Shown one piece after another: positions 1-12,689 of a stretch of DNA of 64,000 nucleotides (within the stretch, counting starts at the first letter, position 1; each line of letters begins with the position of its first letter). The notes beneath the pieces are model-generated. The model saw nothing but the letters and a program-made list of their open reading frames with translations. It searched no databases and was not told the origin of the DNA. Source of the stretch: Epiperipatus broadwayi (Eukaryota; Onychophora; Udeonychophora; Euonychophora; Peripatidae); assembly GCA_028023455.1 (NCBI GenBank), contig JAQFVV010000317.1, positions 379,501 through 443,500 on the forward strand, written 5' to 3'. Both the position numbers and the translations under genes were made by a program.

Positions 1-1260
1 TGAAAACATTGGGTTTTCATTGTGGGTTCATTGCTTTATCATTAATTAAAAAGAAAAGGTGACTGCTGTAGAGTTGCATGAGATTGAAAAATCTAAATGC
101 AGTGAGGAAGCTCCTCACTGATGAAGACCACAAGCTAAAAATTAGTCTGGAGATAGATTTTGATGCACAAACCTTATAAGCATCCATTGGATTATTACAG
201 CTTGCATTGCATATGGCATTACTGTTTTAAGAGCATTACTACTATTTTAAGCTAACTGTTATTAGAAGTATTAAATTATTGTCATCATCTTTCAAAAGAT
301 GTATTTTAAATGTATTTGCTCTCGACTTTGAATTCCCAACCATATCCAACTCATTTTTTTTATCTTTACTAAAATTCACTCCTTTTCATATTATCTTTTC
401 AATTTGCTTTTCTCAATTCTTTATTTCATTTTCATCATTTAAGCACTCAAGTCTATACTTTATACAAAATTGCTCTTAAAACTTTTAATCAATCTGTAGT
501 TTCATACAAACTTTCACAATGATAAAAGACAAAAATAATAATCTTTGAATGTTTCATGTTGTTTTAATCATTTAAGTAATTTAGCACAAAATATACACAC
601 AACTGTATTAGAGATGAGCTTTATATTGTATAATTAGCAAAGTATTCCCAGGATGCTTTCAATTCTTTAATCACAATAGTCACAATCATGACATTGATGG
701 TGAGAAGAAAATTGTGGTATGTATTACTGAATAAGTCACAATAGAGAATTTGCATAGTTAAATAATAAATAAGCTATTATATTGACCTTTTTTTAAAAGG
801 GGATGCATGAATATTCTGCTAATTGCATGTTTATCTCTGGAAATGTGTCAGACCTCTTTCATTTTATATTTGGCATTATTATATTCAGAGCAGATAACAC
901 TAGCAGAAGTAGATTTGAAGGTGTGGGCTAAGTTAATTTTGTGTTCATAGAAAATTGATTTAGCATCAATAGGTGCTTTGGCTCAGTTGTGCAATTTGGT
1001 GGATAAATTGGTGCACAATTCCCCACCTGCATCCAATTTTTTAAACTAATTGAGACTTCAGTTCTAATGGCAGACTATCTTTGGTGTTATTAATTAGCGA
1101 ATTCAGTATGGGAGGGGTATGATGGCCGACTTGATGAATTAATGTACAGTCTTTGGTAGTGATATCCAGGGTTTATCAATGGTTGCATTGAATGGATGTT
1201 TTATTTTGGAATAAATATTTTTAACAGTTTGAATGAAAATTATGTTTTTATATCCAATGT
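1..1260. other. AT-rich non-coding sequence
   Basis: No open reading frame with recognisable protein similarity, no repeat structure and no RNA gene was seen on either strand. The short ORF near 279-479 is low-complexity, Phe/Ser-rich translation of T-rich DNA. Confidence 0.6.
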
Positions 1261-1600
1261 TGCATAAATCCGTGATATAAGTTTTAATGTTATTTTGCTT
1301 ATCAGATTCAAGTTTACACAGACAGTGGTTTCTAAAAATGCCTTGAGACTGGATAATTTATGAAACTTTGGTGTAGTAGACTTAGAGTGTATGCTGCCTC
1401 AAAAGTGAATAGGCTTCACAAGCTTTTTATTGTTGTGATGGGTGGTTCTATGCTTTATGTATAAGTCTAGAAACTTGATGCCTTTTAAGTTGTCTTTGTT
1501 TTCTCTGGTCCATTTTATTGAAGAGGCATTTGAGAGTTCCAGCTGCATTTCATTGATTTGCGCATTGGGAGTGCAAGAAAATGGCATCATTATTGAAATC
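1261..1600 (-). pseudogene. possible reverse-transcriptase tail (Penelope-like?) remnant
   Basis: The minus-strand frame through 1399-1590 reads a stretch containing IKWTREN, then GIKFLDLYIKHRT. This resembles the 'I-F-T-x-E ... I-x-F-L-D' block that follows the catalytic YxDD box in Penelope-like reverse transcriptases. Only this block is visible. No catalytic box and no GIY-YIG domain were found next to it, and the frame ends in stops on both sides. It lies about 2.6 kb from the clearer Penelope-like remnant at 4.2-4.77 kb on the same strand, and I cannot show that the two belong to one copy. The match could be chance in such a short stretch. Confidence 0.22.
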
Positions 1601-3506
1601 CAAATATAATACAGTTTTATCAGTACTAGGAGTTTGATTAGTGAAAATTAATTTTTGTTTCAGATTTATAGCTTATCTTTTTTTTTTCTTATTAAAAGAG
1701 ATCTGTTTGCATTTGTTTAAAGTAAAGAATTTTCAAAAGAAATACAAATAATGTTGTAGAATAATCTTTGTTGAGATTACTTGAATTTCTTTTAATAGAT
1801 ATGCTTTCTATATAGATCCCCCCCCCTACTAGACAGAAATATTACTTGGGACAGTAATGTCGTCAAAACAAGCACATGGCGGACATGAAATGTTGGAAAT
1901 TTATCTCAGTAGTGTAAATTGCTTAAGGAATTAACATATATTAATAATTGCAATGATACTTTATTAGAGAAAAGACTTCAAAAATTAAAACTTTGGGATG
2001 TACAATGTTGAAGAAAAAATAATTATCTTCCACTTATAAAGATTTCAAATGAAATTGCAATTATAATAATAAGGAATAATAATAACATGCCATTAATGTA
2101 GTACTTGTTCAATGTAAAATTTAAAAAGTCTCATATTCAAATCTGTGTCATTTGATTGTAAGCCTTTCCAAAGTTTTTAAACATGCATTAATAGATATCC
2201 CAATATATATTTTTGCACATATGTTTTTATCATGTACACATTTTAAATACATATATTCATTTTGTGCATATATATTTATTTTGTAGTCAGCACATGCGTA
2301 AATGTTTTTATTCTATCAAAACAGTATCATTCTTTCTTCTTTTCTTTATTTTGAGATGTCTTGCAATTGTAATGCCATATTTGCAGTGTGAATTACAAAA
2401 TTTTAATTTGTTTTTTTTTTATACCATGTCATTATAATGAATGAATCTAAATATGCAAGAATGTAAAATAGCTTCTGTTATACTGCAGAAATAGGGATAT
2501 TAAAGCTAGATTGATCAATTTTGATACCTGAATCTAGGCATAAAAACTGCATTTTTAAATAATATTGAGCAGGTTGTGATTTCTTATTTAAAAGGGTTTG
2601 GGGTACAGAGTTAGTGCATCTTCTTGTTATATGTATGACGAATTAAATTTCAGACCAAATAAAACTTTTTGCAAACTTAACATTTTGTTTTCAGATAGCT
2701 GGTTGGCAATCAAGCTAGCTAACCATACAATATTAGGCAATAAATGGATATCTAGCTAACTTTAACTAGACGATAAAGTAAGAGTTTAAAAATGTTTAAA
2801 TCTCATATCTTGTAAGCCTAGGTAAAACAGCCTTCTATTTCACAGGTTTTTTTATGAGAGATTATTGGAAATATCTTCACTTTGTGGTCAGCTATTTATT
2901 TTCAAAAAGACTGCTTTATTTACTTATTTCATTCATGAGTGAAGCTTTGAATGTAAAATGAAAAAAATTATTAAATAAAAAGAAATACATTTATATCCTG
3001 CTTAGCATGAAATCTTTATGTGAGGATTCAACATAGCAATCACCATCAGTTTGTGCCTCCTATTTTGATTTAAAACAGATTATTTGCTTTAACAATCACA
3101 AAAAAAATTACAAACTTGTTTTGGTGGTCGTTTTGTTAATGGTGGAAATCTTGTAAGGTTGTTAAAACATTATATCATCTGAAAGAAAGGTGGTGGCATT
3201 TTATGGTAAAAATCTTACAATGCAGAGTTTATTCATTATATGTAATATAGTATACAATATTTCATCCAGCATTCTTGCAAGACAGTTAATACATTACTTA
3301 ATGACATATTTAAAGTAAAGTTTAATGACTACAAAAATAAAAAAACAAAAATGTACCTCATTCAGTATAATAAGTAATCAAACGCCTATTTATTTTGATG
3401 ATGTGCACTAGTGAAATATATTAATTTAAAATTTTTTAATTGAATATTTTAGTTATTATATGACCAAAATTTATTTTTATTTATGCTGAATGAAATTTTT
3501 CTTTTT
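1601..3506. other. AT-rich non-coding sequence
   Basis: Nothing recognisable on either strand. There are short homopolymers, a C7 run near 1820 and scattered AATAAA-like words that are expected by chance at this composition. Confidence 0.6.
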
Positions 3507-3634
3507 TTTTCTGATACCATAATTTCATATGTTTGCTATAATGTCGCCATTGTCTTGCTAAATTCAGAAGTTTTCTGATATCATAATTTCATATGTTTGC
3601 TGTAATGTCGCCATTGTCTTGCTAAATTCAGAAG
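3507..3634. repeat. tandem duplication, two 64-bp units
   Basis: The unit at 3507-3570 is repeated directly after itself at 3571-3634. By eye only two positions differ (ATACCAT versus ATATCAT, and CTATAAT versus CTGTAAT). The two copies abut with no spacer, so this is a recent local duplication. Confidence 0.9.
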
Positions 3635-4194
3635 AAGAAAGATAGGCAAGATGAATAGGAAGAAAGATAAATTTCCAATAGCTGTTCAGTTCAGTCATTG
3701 CACCACAAACACATCCATATATGGCACATTTTCCTTTTATATTATATTTATTTGGCATTTTGCATTGCTGTCTTAAATTTCTTCTACAGTAATTTTTTTT
3801 TTAAAGATTTCAATATTTTGTCTTGTAATAGCTCTCCTGGTGAAAGTGATATTATCTTTGGGATATTATATATATATATTCACACACACAAACAGGACTG
3901 TCTAAAAAGTATGCTCATATTTACCATAAAACACTTTATGAAATCTTTTTCTTCCACTTCTTATCCTCATTCCAATGATTTATTTTTCGGTTGTGAATTC
4001 AATAAATAAGCTGAAGTGCATTGTGAATTTATCATATGATCTTGCCAGCATTTTCCAGATTATTACAGAGTATAATCACTCACTTAGGAAAGCCAGATCT
4101 AATAGTATTTATGATTGCATTTTAAAGTTCTTCAGTGAAAGTGTTTCTGATCAGATTTGAAAGTGATGAACTCTTATCTATCAACTTGATTTTA
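3635..4194. other. AT-rich non-coding sequence, possibly downstream Penelope-like debris
   Basis: Contains a TA run near 3868-3880 followed by a short CA run. On the minus strand this would be downstream of the Penelope-like remnant at 4195-4770, but I could not recognise further motifs. Confidence 0.4.
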
Positions 4195-4770
4195 TTGGAA
4201 GAATTCTGACTTGTAATGAAAATATAATATTAACTTTTATTGTAATATTCATAGGAAATTGTTAGTGTTTTTATACTATTATATTCATTTAATCTTTTTT
4301 TACAAAAAAATATATGCTTCACCACAGAATACATTTGTGAATATGTGTTCTACTTCATAGCTTATCAATATATATGATTTCTTTCTATTTTCACATTTTT
4401 GATTAATTTCATAAAGTGTTTACATCTGTGTCTTATATGCTAAAGGTCTAAAAGCCTTAAGAAGAAATCTTGATAAATTTTATATAGTGAATTTTTAAAA
4501 TTAACACTAGGTCTTAATTGAATGTGGTCTTCATAAATTTTTGATAGATAACAGAAAATATGGAATCTATTTTCCAAGTAATGGTTTTAATTTTGTTTCT
4601 TCTGTGTCTTGTATCAGATTTTGCTCTCTTTTTGTAATGGCATGCTGTGAAGAATCATTTTATCAGCAGTATCCATTACAACTATAGTTTTGTCTTTGTC
4701 AGTAAGGAGAATGATTGTAGATATGTCTGGTTTGAAGATTTTATAATTTCCTGCACAACATAGAAAAAAT
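4195..4770 (-). pseudogene. Penelope-like element reverse-transcriptase fragment
   Basis: On the minus strand, one frame reads TIILLTDKDKTIVVMDTAD (about 4665-4715), which matches the conserved 'N-I-V-I-L-P-A-D-K-G-x-A-T-V-V-M' start of the Penelope-like RT domain. After a stop the same region continues with YLSKIYEDHIQLRPSVN (around 4500-4550), the equivalent of 'G-L-P-K-x-H-K-x-x-x-P-L-R-P-I-V-S'. The next recognisable stretch is KHFMKLIKNVKIE. These three blocks are in the correct order and spacing for fingers motifs upstream of the catalytic Asp. The catalytic YxDD region and the endonuclease are not seen, and several stops interrupt the frame, so this is a dead fragment. Assignment to the Penelope-like class is by remembered motif similarity only. 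Confidence 0.6.
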
Positions 4771-5409
4771 TTGATTTAGTTGCTGTTATTGTTTAAGGTT
4801 CCTTTCTATTCTCAATCATTTTTCTAAATCAAAAGAAATTGATAGAATGTTTGGTATAATATGATGTTTGATATGCCTTTGTATGTTTTTTATATATTTT
4901 TTAATGTAATTTAGAATACGATTTTTTTATTGTTTGAAAAACTCTTGTAATGTCTTTTTTACGAAATTTGTTTTTATCAAGCATTTCAATGTTATTAATG
5001 AAATGCAAAAGAAAAAATTACTGCTAATATATTTTGCACTATTTGTATTATTTGAACTAAATTATTTATTTTATTAAATTTCACATTTTTCTTAAACTTT
5101 AAATCACTTCTGAACCAAAAATTTATAATTGTGTCATACATATAAATTGGATCTATTCTATAAAGTTTTTTCCCATTGCAATTTTTTTTAATAAGAGGCA
5201 GCTTGATTTTTTTTACTATCTGATTGTCATGTTGTTGTAGTGCAGAATATATAAATTGTATAGCCTTTAAACAATTGTCTGCTTTTGTTTTACTCTCTAA
5301 TTAATAACATTACTTATTAATATTGGTTTATTAACAGAATTGGCTGTTGGCTGGCTATCTGAAAGAAAAATTCTAGTTTGATTGGAACCTGAAATTTTTA
5401 GTTTTTATC
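4771..5409. other. AT-rich non-coding sequence
   Basis: Long T-rich runs and no motif recognised on either strand. Confidence 0.5.
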
Positions 5410-5475
5410 TGATCAGGATTTGAATCCAGACCCAGAGCATGGTCTTAGAAATCAAAGGACTAGTACTACACCAGA
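5410..5475 (-). repeat. tRNA-like SINE head (A and B box)
   Basis: Read on the minus strand, an A-box-like word TGGTGTAGTACTAG (plus 5460-5473) is followed about 40 bases later by a B-box-like word GGATTCAAATCC (plus 5416-5427). This spacing and order are those of an internal RNA polymerase III promoter in a tRNA-derived SINE. The acceptor stem does not obviously close and there is no CCA end, so a functional tRNA gene is unlikely. The SINE body and tail are not defined. Confidence 0.45.
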
Positions 5476-8148
5476 AGATTCTTATTTATATATGTCAGTA
5501 AAATGGATAGGCATCACTTAAATCTTAAGGAATTTGTGCTTACCCCATACTTTTACCAAATTTGTTATCGATTTTTTTAAGGCTATGTTCTAAAGAGATT
5601 TTATTTTGCTTTTTTTTTTAAAAATATAGATTTGCTTATGTTATATAAGAGAATGTATTTATTGGTGCTATAATTAGTTATTAACATGCCATTCCTATAA
5701 TCTTGTTCTAGTTCTGAACAGGCTTCTAATACTTGCAATTTCTAGGTAATCTCAGGTACTGACCCAGAACTATACAATGCTATTCCTGTGTAAATATTCA
5801 CCTATTTTGGTTTTAATTGTAGGATAAAGTTTATGCAAATCTGTTGTTTTCAATATGATGTGAAATAATAATGTTTTTATAATATATTATAATAGTTTTT
5901 TCCATTGGTAATGAAAATTTCATAGTGCTATAAACGCTGGACTCTTATTTTTCTAAATAAATGCTATAAACTATTTTAGGGGGTATTGGTATTTGAATTT
6001 CTTCTCTAGTGCTTACCATAGTCTAGTAATAATTCATTATTTGTAGCATATCCGTACATATATAAAGAGAATGAAGTAGAGAAACATTGTTCTATGTGTA
6101 CCTACATAATTCTAAAATAAACGTTTTAATGGATTACTTATCTTTCGTATCATTTCAAAAGTGATTTTTTTTTTTCAATCATTTTAGAAAGGAAAAAGAT
6201 TTTGTCTAATAATATATTTTAATTGAAATCATTCTATTCATATAATGTCTTTTCTTTTTCTTTGTAGGCAGCATTTTATCCCACTTCTGGAATGCTCAGC
6301 TTAAATCAATATTGCTCTCTTTGTAAACCAACTCTCCCCAATTAATGTGTTTTTCCTCTCTTGCCCTATCTTTAATTTCCAGCAGTATGTAGATAATCCA
6401 TTCCATTACTGAAATGTGTTGCAGAATGATGTGTCTTTTTTTTTCCATTTTCTTCTGACAAAAGTGACACAGTTGTTTGCATAAGAAACTGTTTAACTAA
6501 TGGGATAGTAATGACTGCACCTTCGAAAGAGCTTTGTCTTTCCACTTTTCTTCTGTCTCTTTTGATTATAGCAAGTCTTTAATATTTGAGATGTTTATTA
6601 TTTATTTTTTATTACTATTTACTATTGGTTTGGTAATGACTAATTTTAAATATAACAAATGAAATACGTTGGCTGCGTCACTCAGGAATGAGAAAACATT
6701 CAGTTTTCCAGTTTGTTTACTGTTAATGACATCCATAAATTATCTGAAGAATTTGCTCGTGGTTGGAATGACAAAGTGGACAGCAAATAAAGTGCATTAG
6801 TTCTTTTATTAAGTTAATAACAGTGAAGATATTTTTTTGTTTATAGAAAGAACCATTTAGGAAGTTTATTAAATGAAATAGTCATAATATATTAATCATT
6901 ATACGAGAATGGATATAATATACTATCTAAATAAGAAATTAGTTGATGATTGGATAAAATGATTTAGGGGATAATTATGAAAATAACAAACTTTTTTTTT
7001 TCATTTATGAATAAAACTTGTTTTTAATTAAATAGAAGAGTAATAATTGTGTACATCACATGGAATATTTTTTGATTTAAATTTTTATTTATTTGTGTAT
7101 TATATGTAGTGATGTATTTTTAAAAGGTTTTTAAAAGTAGAAATTTGAATCACAAAATCAAATTCATGCACTATGGTTCAGATAATTTATATATGTTAAG
7201 TTCTCTGCCTAAATATAATTTCTTATCCAACATAAAACTGTTGGATTTTTAACTATCTTAAAAAAAGATTTCTATTTATCATTATTTTTTAACAATATTA
7301 AACCCTATTTGTTATAGCGGGTTTTTTTTCTAACATTTAGTGAGGTTTTAAATAACTTAAAATCAAAATAATATAAATATTTATGTTTTATTTTAATTAC
7401 GTAGATTTTTTTATGAATCTTTTTCATATACATATACATGGTGTGAAATATAAAATAGCTTTAATTTTGTAGAGAGACAAAAGTGTTTTGTATGTATATT
7501 CTAATACTTTTAATAATCTCCATAAATAAACAAGAGCTATTATAAGTGACTTTCAGAGTCATTTTAAAAAACGTCTAAACAATGTTTTCTGGTGTATTAA
7601 ATGCTCATCAAATTATTGAGTTTATATCTTAATTATTATCTGAAATTGTGAGCTGATTTGATTGATACTTTATAATATTTGCCAGTAATGTAATATTTCA
7701 CTTCTTTGATTATCAATGGTTGATTTGCTACTTATATAATAATATGAAATTAGATCATAATGGACCATTTTTTATTTAACTGGGGAATTAGCATTGAACT
7801 GAGAACATTATTTAAAAGTTTACTAAAATGTCTCCAGAATTTCCAACTTGAAACATTTGGAGTTTATTACTTTAAAAATTATGTGTGTGTGTGTGTGTAT
7901 GTATGTTTATTATATAGACCTACACATGCATAAGTAAATGTATCATGTTCTTTATTAATGTAATGCAAATTAGAATATTTTTTATATGAAGTATATAATT
8001 AATAAACGTTATGCATCCAATGAGCCTTTATTATTTTTAACTTAAATGTGTTTTTTTTAACTGAAATCTAAATTTTAAAAAAAATATTTTAAGAATGACT
8101 ATTTTACTAGAGAACTATTCTTGGTTTTACTAAAAAGAAGGTTAGTGG
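5476..8148. other. AT-rich non-coding sequence with one possible exon-like patch
   Basis: Mostly featureless A+T. A polypyrimidine tract ending in AG at about 6254-6268 precedes a less AT-rich patch (6269-6400), discussed as a finding. A short TG run lies near 7882-7898. No recognisable protein similarity was found elsewhere. Confidence 0.5.
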
Positions 8149-9950
8149 TTGATTTGTTTATTATTATTGGCTTCATTAAAAGAAGCAACAAATGTGGAGT
8201 TTCTTAATAAATGTAGAGATCTGAAGGCAGAAGTTCAATGTCTGAGAAAGCTTCAAAGTCGCTGGTGGATTAAAACTACTAAGAAAATACAGAAATTCAC
8301 TCATCTTGGTCACTTTAAATCTTTTTTTAGATATACTGAAAACAATGTATGAGTTTAAGAAATTATAGCATAATCCTATTAAATCCAGAAATGGAATTCT
8401 CTTATATGATGGCAATATTATTCTGAATAGATGAAAAAAAATATTTTGATCATATTGTGAATAATGATGTAAGAATTGGGATGGTGATTGTTAAGCATAT
8501 ACCCATTTTATCTACTCTTTAAAATTTAGATGATATTATGCATCTTACCAAAGCCAAAAATTTATTTTTAATCTTGAAAAATAGAGAATTCATAGATCCT
8601 GATGAGAAATTTTAAAATAGCTTCAAAAATATTGGAATAATTTAGAAATATATGGACTCATGAGGTTGTACCTTCTCATCTATTGTTCAAATTTTTAAAA
8701 ATAAAGAAAGTAGACAAGATTGCAGTAATTATCATGTAATATTTTTATTATCTACTACAGCAATGGTATTTTCAAGGATTTTGTTGAATAGAATGTTTCC
8801 TGCCATGGATAAATTGTTATCAGATGTTCAATGTGGTTGTGGTTTACATAATCAGGAAATATTGTAGCCAATTTTTTTGTTACCATTGAAATGCAAGAAA
8901 AGTATATGTTCAAAAGACTAATTTATACATTGCTTTTGATTCAATTGAATAGGTGTCGGGCATTGCTTTAAATTAGTTGGTTATCACCAAAATTGATTTA
9001 TGTAACTTCTACATAATGGAATAAATGTATTGTTACTATAGATGGAAAATCTTGGGCATTTGAAATGAAAAATGGTGTTAAGCAAGCATATGTTCTTGAT
9101 CCAATATCTGTTTTGATTTTTATGGTAAAAGAACTTGAAACTGTTTTAGATGACTTCATAAAGAACTTTCAACATGTGATACAATTGTGATGATAGATTT
9201 TTAAATTTGGTTCAAAGGTAAAAACAAAAATTTCATCTTTTTGGATTATGAATTTACAGTGTGCTAATGATTTTGCTTTTTTTTTTCCAGTTCCAAAGAT
9301 GATTTACAGAGAGTAATTTGTGTTTGAACACAACATTTAAATTCTTTGATTTAATAATTAGTGGGGGAAATAATTCAGTTCCTTATCAGTCAGTGATAGA
9401 AGAAAAATCCTCACCAACTTTTCTAAACCAATTTAAAATGTTCATAGTTTTATAAGCAGGAAAATGGGTTTAGATGTTGAGACGGAGCACAATCTTTAGT
9501 CCATTGCTTTTAACAAGTTAAAAGGTGAGATATTTCATCACAGGGAAATAACTACTGCAATTATATTAGCTGTATGTAGAGCTATTATTTTACATAATAT
9601 ATTATACGAAAGTGAGACTTGGACATCCTAGTGATGCAATTTAAAGACATTAGAAAAAATTCTTTTAAGGATTGTCTTTAAAATTTTATAATATGTTATT
9701 CAATTCAAATTGACAATACAATACTTTCAAAAAAAAAAAGTGTTTTATAGTAAACTAGAGCATATTTTGAAGAGGGTATTGTATGTGTATTAATCAAAGC
9801 AAATACAAGTTGCATCAGTTAGACAATCATTTGTGAAAAGTTTAAACAATTGTTCACTGGAATAACAATTTTACATAGCTTTACAAGGCATAATGATTGC
9901 CAGATAATAATTCTGTTGAGTAGGTTTTAAAATTTAATTTATATATTTTT
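8149..9950 (+). pseudogene. RTE-type LINE ORF2 remnant (linker, RT and C-terminal part)
   Basis: The plus strand carries a decayed non-LTR retrotransposon polyprotein. The first open piece (8149-8352) contains CLRKLQSRWWIKTTKKIQKF, matching the linker after the endonuclease in RTE-type elements. After stops come blocks equivalent to 'G-x-L-L-x-x-x-x-x-I-L-N-R-W-x-x-H-F' (8390-8450), the RT block 'V-V-P-x-x-x-x-x-x-x-I-x-x-x-x-K' (8660-8730), 'Q-C-G-x-x' (8825-8850) and late in the element 'E-T-W-T' as SDLDI (about 9610-9630). The order is right for one ORF2 read in shifting frames. Numerous stops and frameshifts mean it encodes nothing. The endonuclease is missing, so the copy looks 5'-truncated, as is usual for LINEs. 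The second copy at 51.96-53.0 kb can be aligned to it by eye. Confidence 0.65.
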
Positions 9951-11570
9951 ATTAGAATAAGTAAATTTACAACAACTATATGTGCAACAATTACATAATA
10001 TATGTCTTTTTACATCTACATTTTTTATTATTTTTGCTTTTGTATTGGATGATAATTGGGTCTTGGTTACATGTGTGGAATGGAATGACTCCTAAATACT
10101 TGTATTTCATTGTAGCATACTTTAAATTTCACAGCGCGATAAACAAATACAAATAAAAATTGTGCCAAGTTTACTTTATCCCCAAAATGAAATGGAATCA
10201 CTGCTAACTCAAAAACTATATGAGAGCTTGCCTCTCATGCTAATTAATCTATTGGATAAAGAAACCCAATATCATCAAGCAGACATTAAATCTGTGTGTT
10301 ATACGAATGTTTTGTATTTACACACAGCTATGCAGATGAAGAACTTCATTCAACTTAAACTTTACTTACAACTGGGACAAAATAAAACGCAATTTTCTCA
10401 CACACCAATTGCTTCTTCTCCACAGTTCACATGAAATAAAAAGTCCCCAGATAGTCTTTATTCTCAAATTACACCAATGGCTGAATAAAACAGCTATAAT
10501 TCAGTTGATACTATTTTTTTTTCTTTTCTGAGCCAACATTACATCTGGTAAAATGAAAATATAGAAAATATTTTTTTTTAATATTTAACTTTATTATTGC
10601 CATGAATATGATACCAAAAATATATTGAAAGCATGCTAGGCAGTAATACAGCTAAATATTTAAAAAAAACTAACTTTTCTATATTTTCATTTTATCAGAT
10701 AAACGGTTTCTAAGTACAATCATTTCTTTTGTTGTTGTTTTTTGTTTATTTGTTTTAATTTTGAGAATTTGAAATGAACAATCTATTATTCATTTCAATA
10801 AATAAAATTTAAAATTATTTTTTTTCAATGTAAAATGCTGAAATATATTTAGTCCAAAAATGTATCACAATCCTTGATACAAAAGTATATTAATTTATTA
10901 GAATTATTAATAACTGTTTAAAAGAAGGAGCAACAACATTTATATCTTATGTTTCAAAAAACACAAAATGTCAATCAAAGAATTTTATTTGGCTTCTTTT
11001 TTTGGGATGCATTGTGGCCTGAAAAAGAATTTTTTTTTCCATTTTATTTTGCTGATTTCCATGGATTGGTAACATTTTTAAATGCTCTATACATTAAATG
11101 TACATGTTCTAAATATTGTAGAGAAGTTTTTAAACAATATTTGCTGCACTTCATTATTTCATTTGTTTTTCTTTGAATTGCATTCAACAATTACTATAGA
11201 TCTATTTGATATATTTAAAAAGCAGTTGAAGTGCATTGAATTTAGGATGGATGGCTAGATGGATTGAAAAGACTGCTTTAAATAAAAAAAGTGCTTTAAA
11301 GATATTTATTTTTATAACTCATAAAGGTGACAAAATGAATGTTTACTTGTATATAAATTTATTTTATAAATGTAAAAATGCAATAGAAAAACATCAAAAA
11401 TTGCATTATAATTATAATAACTTTTCTCAAAATGATTTATCCAATTTTAATTTTTCACTGTTCAATTTTTTTTCTCCAAGATTCTTGACAATCAAAAAAG
11501 AAATTATTAACTGAAAATGCTTGAGAAATTGTGAAAAATATATCTTGAGATTAATTTTGTTCACAGAACA
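9951..11570. other. AT-rich non-coding sequence
   Basis: Open frames at 10162-10434, 10949-11176 and 11236-11514 are present, but none shows a recognisable domain, and all read as low-complexity translations of AT-rich DNA. I treat them as non-coding. Confidence 0.45.
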
Positions 11571-11952
11571 ACATGCACCACATGTCTTTGAATATAAGAC
11601 ACAGTAGGGATTTTAAACCTGAAAAATTTTAGAAAAAATAACCCCAAATTTAACACACATATATGTACTTAAATAGGAAACTAATATAAATATAATAAAC
11701 TCATCTAATTTATTACAAATCTTCTTCAGATATATTGTACTTTCACTTTCTGCATCTTCATTTTCAGAATTTGAATTCTCATCTTCAATATTTTATCAAG
11801 GTACATCATCTTCAGACCATTTAAATTGGAGCAAAACATTATAATTTCTTTATCTATTTGCTTTCGTGTAAAAGTACATTTTGTATTAAGATCTGAATTG
11901 GTATTCTAAAATAATATATATTTTTACAAATATTTTCTGGAAAAAATATGTA

Positions 11953-12410
11953 AAAAAGATTTTAAAAACATATGTTTTCACTTGAAAAATCAAAATGAAA
12001 ATATTATTATTATCAAAATTGGCAAAATAACATTAAAAGATTCTAAAATATACATTTTCACTTTAAAAATAAAAAAGAAGCTATTGGAAGTATCAAAATT
12101 TTGACAGGCACTCTCTTGTGTAGCGAACACAAAGGACCAATCAGCACCTTGGAAGACAGGCTGTTATCTCATTGTTATATTGATTTGTTAATTGTAAAAA
12201 TATTCTAAATATTATTCAGTAAAGCTTTCTCAGTAAAATAATTGTAAAACATATATTTTCACTTTAAAAATCAAAACAAAAATATCGGAATTGTCAACAT
12301 TGGCAAACTAGCATTAAAAGATTATAAAGCATATGTTTTCACTTCAAAAATCAAAAGGAAGCTATTGAAACTCAAAATTTTGATAGGCATTCTCTTGTGT
12401 AGAGGACAAC
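11953..12410. repeat. direct repeat pair, about 165-bp unit
   Basis: The block at about 11955-12122 recurs at about 12240-12403, an offset of about 283 bp. Both copies contain 'ATTAAAAGATT.TAAA' followed by 'CATAT.TTTCACTT' and end with 'AAAATTTTGA.AGGCA.TCTCTTGTGTAG'. The inner word around TTTTCACTT plus AAAAATCAAAA occurs four times (near 11975, 12055, 12255 and 12335), so the unit itself is a duplicated half-unit. Such arrays are common inside non-autonomous DNA transposons. Confidence 0.75.
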
Positions 12411-12620
12411 AAACAAACAATCATGGTAAAATCGACAATACTTTTAAAAGTAACAGTTTAAGAGAGAAGGCTGTTTACAATGTTAATCAAAATAATATTG
12501 ATTAAAAATGATTTAACATCCTATTCTACACAGCTAACAATCATAATACTCTGTGCATGTATAGCTCAAAGCAATGATACACAGAAATAAGATGTTAAAA
12601 ATTTTCATTTTGAAGTTTAG

Positions 12621-12665
12621 ATGCACCCCTTTAGGGGTCCAAAATTTGGGGGGGGGGAGTTCATC
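12621..12665. repeat. short imperfect hairpin with G10 loop edge
   Basis: GATGCACCCC pairs imperfectly with GGAGTTCATC about 25 bases later, with a CCAAAATTTGG palindrome in between. Together with the adjacent 'TTCATCTTATATAA' this resembles ends of non-autonomous DNA transposons, and it lies just outside the direct repeats at 11.95-12.41 kb. The partner end was not found. Confidence 0.35.
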
Positions 12666-12689
12666 TTATATAAAAAGGAATATGGTATT

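Noticed and set aside
3564-4160. Overlapping open frames on both strands
   Set aside because: Partly across a tandem duplication and TA repeat; hydrophobic low-complexity translations without motifs.
8176-8415. Minus-strand open frame
   Set aside because: Antisense shadow of the LINE piece at 8149-8352.
10162-11514. Open frames of 75-92 codons
   Set aside because: No recognisable domain, no start context, no neighbouring splice signals; expected by chance in this length of AT-rich DNA.
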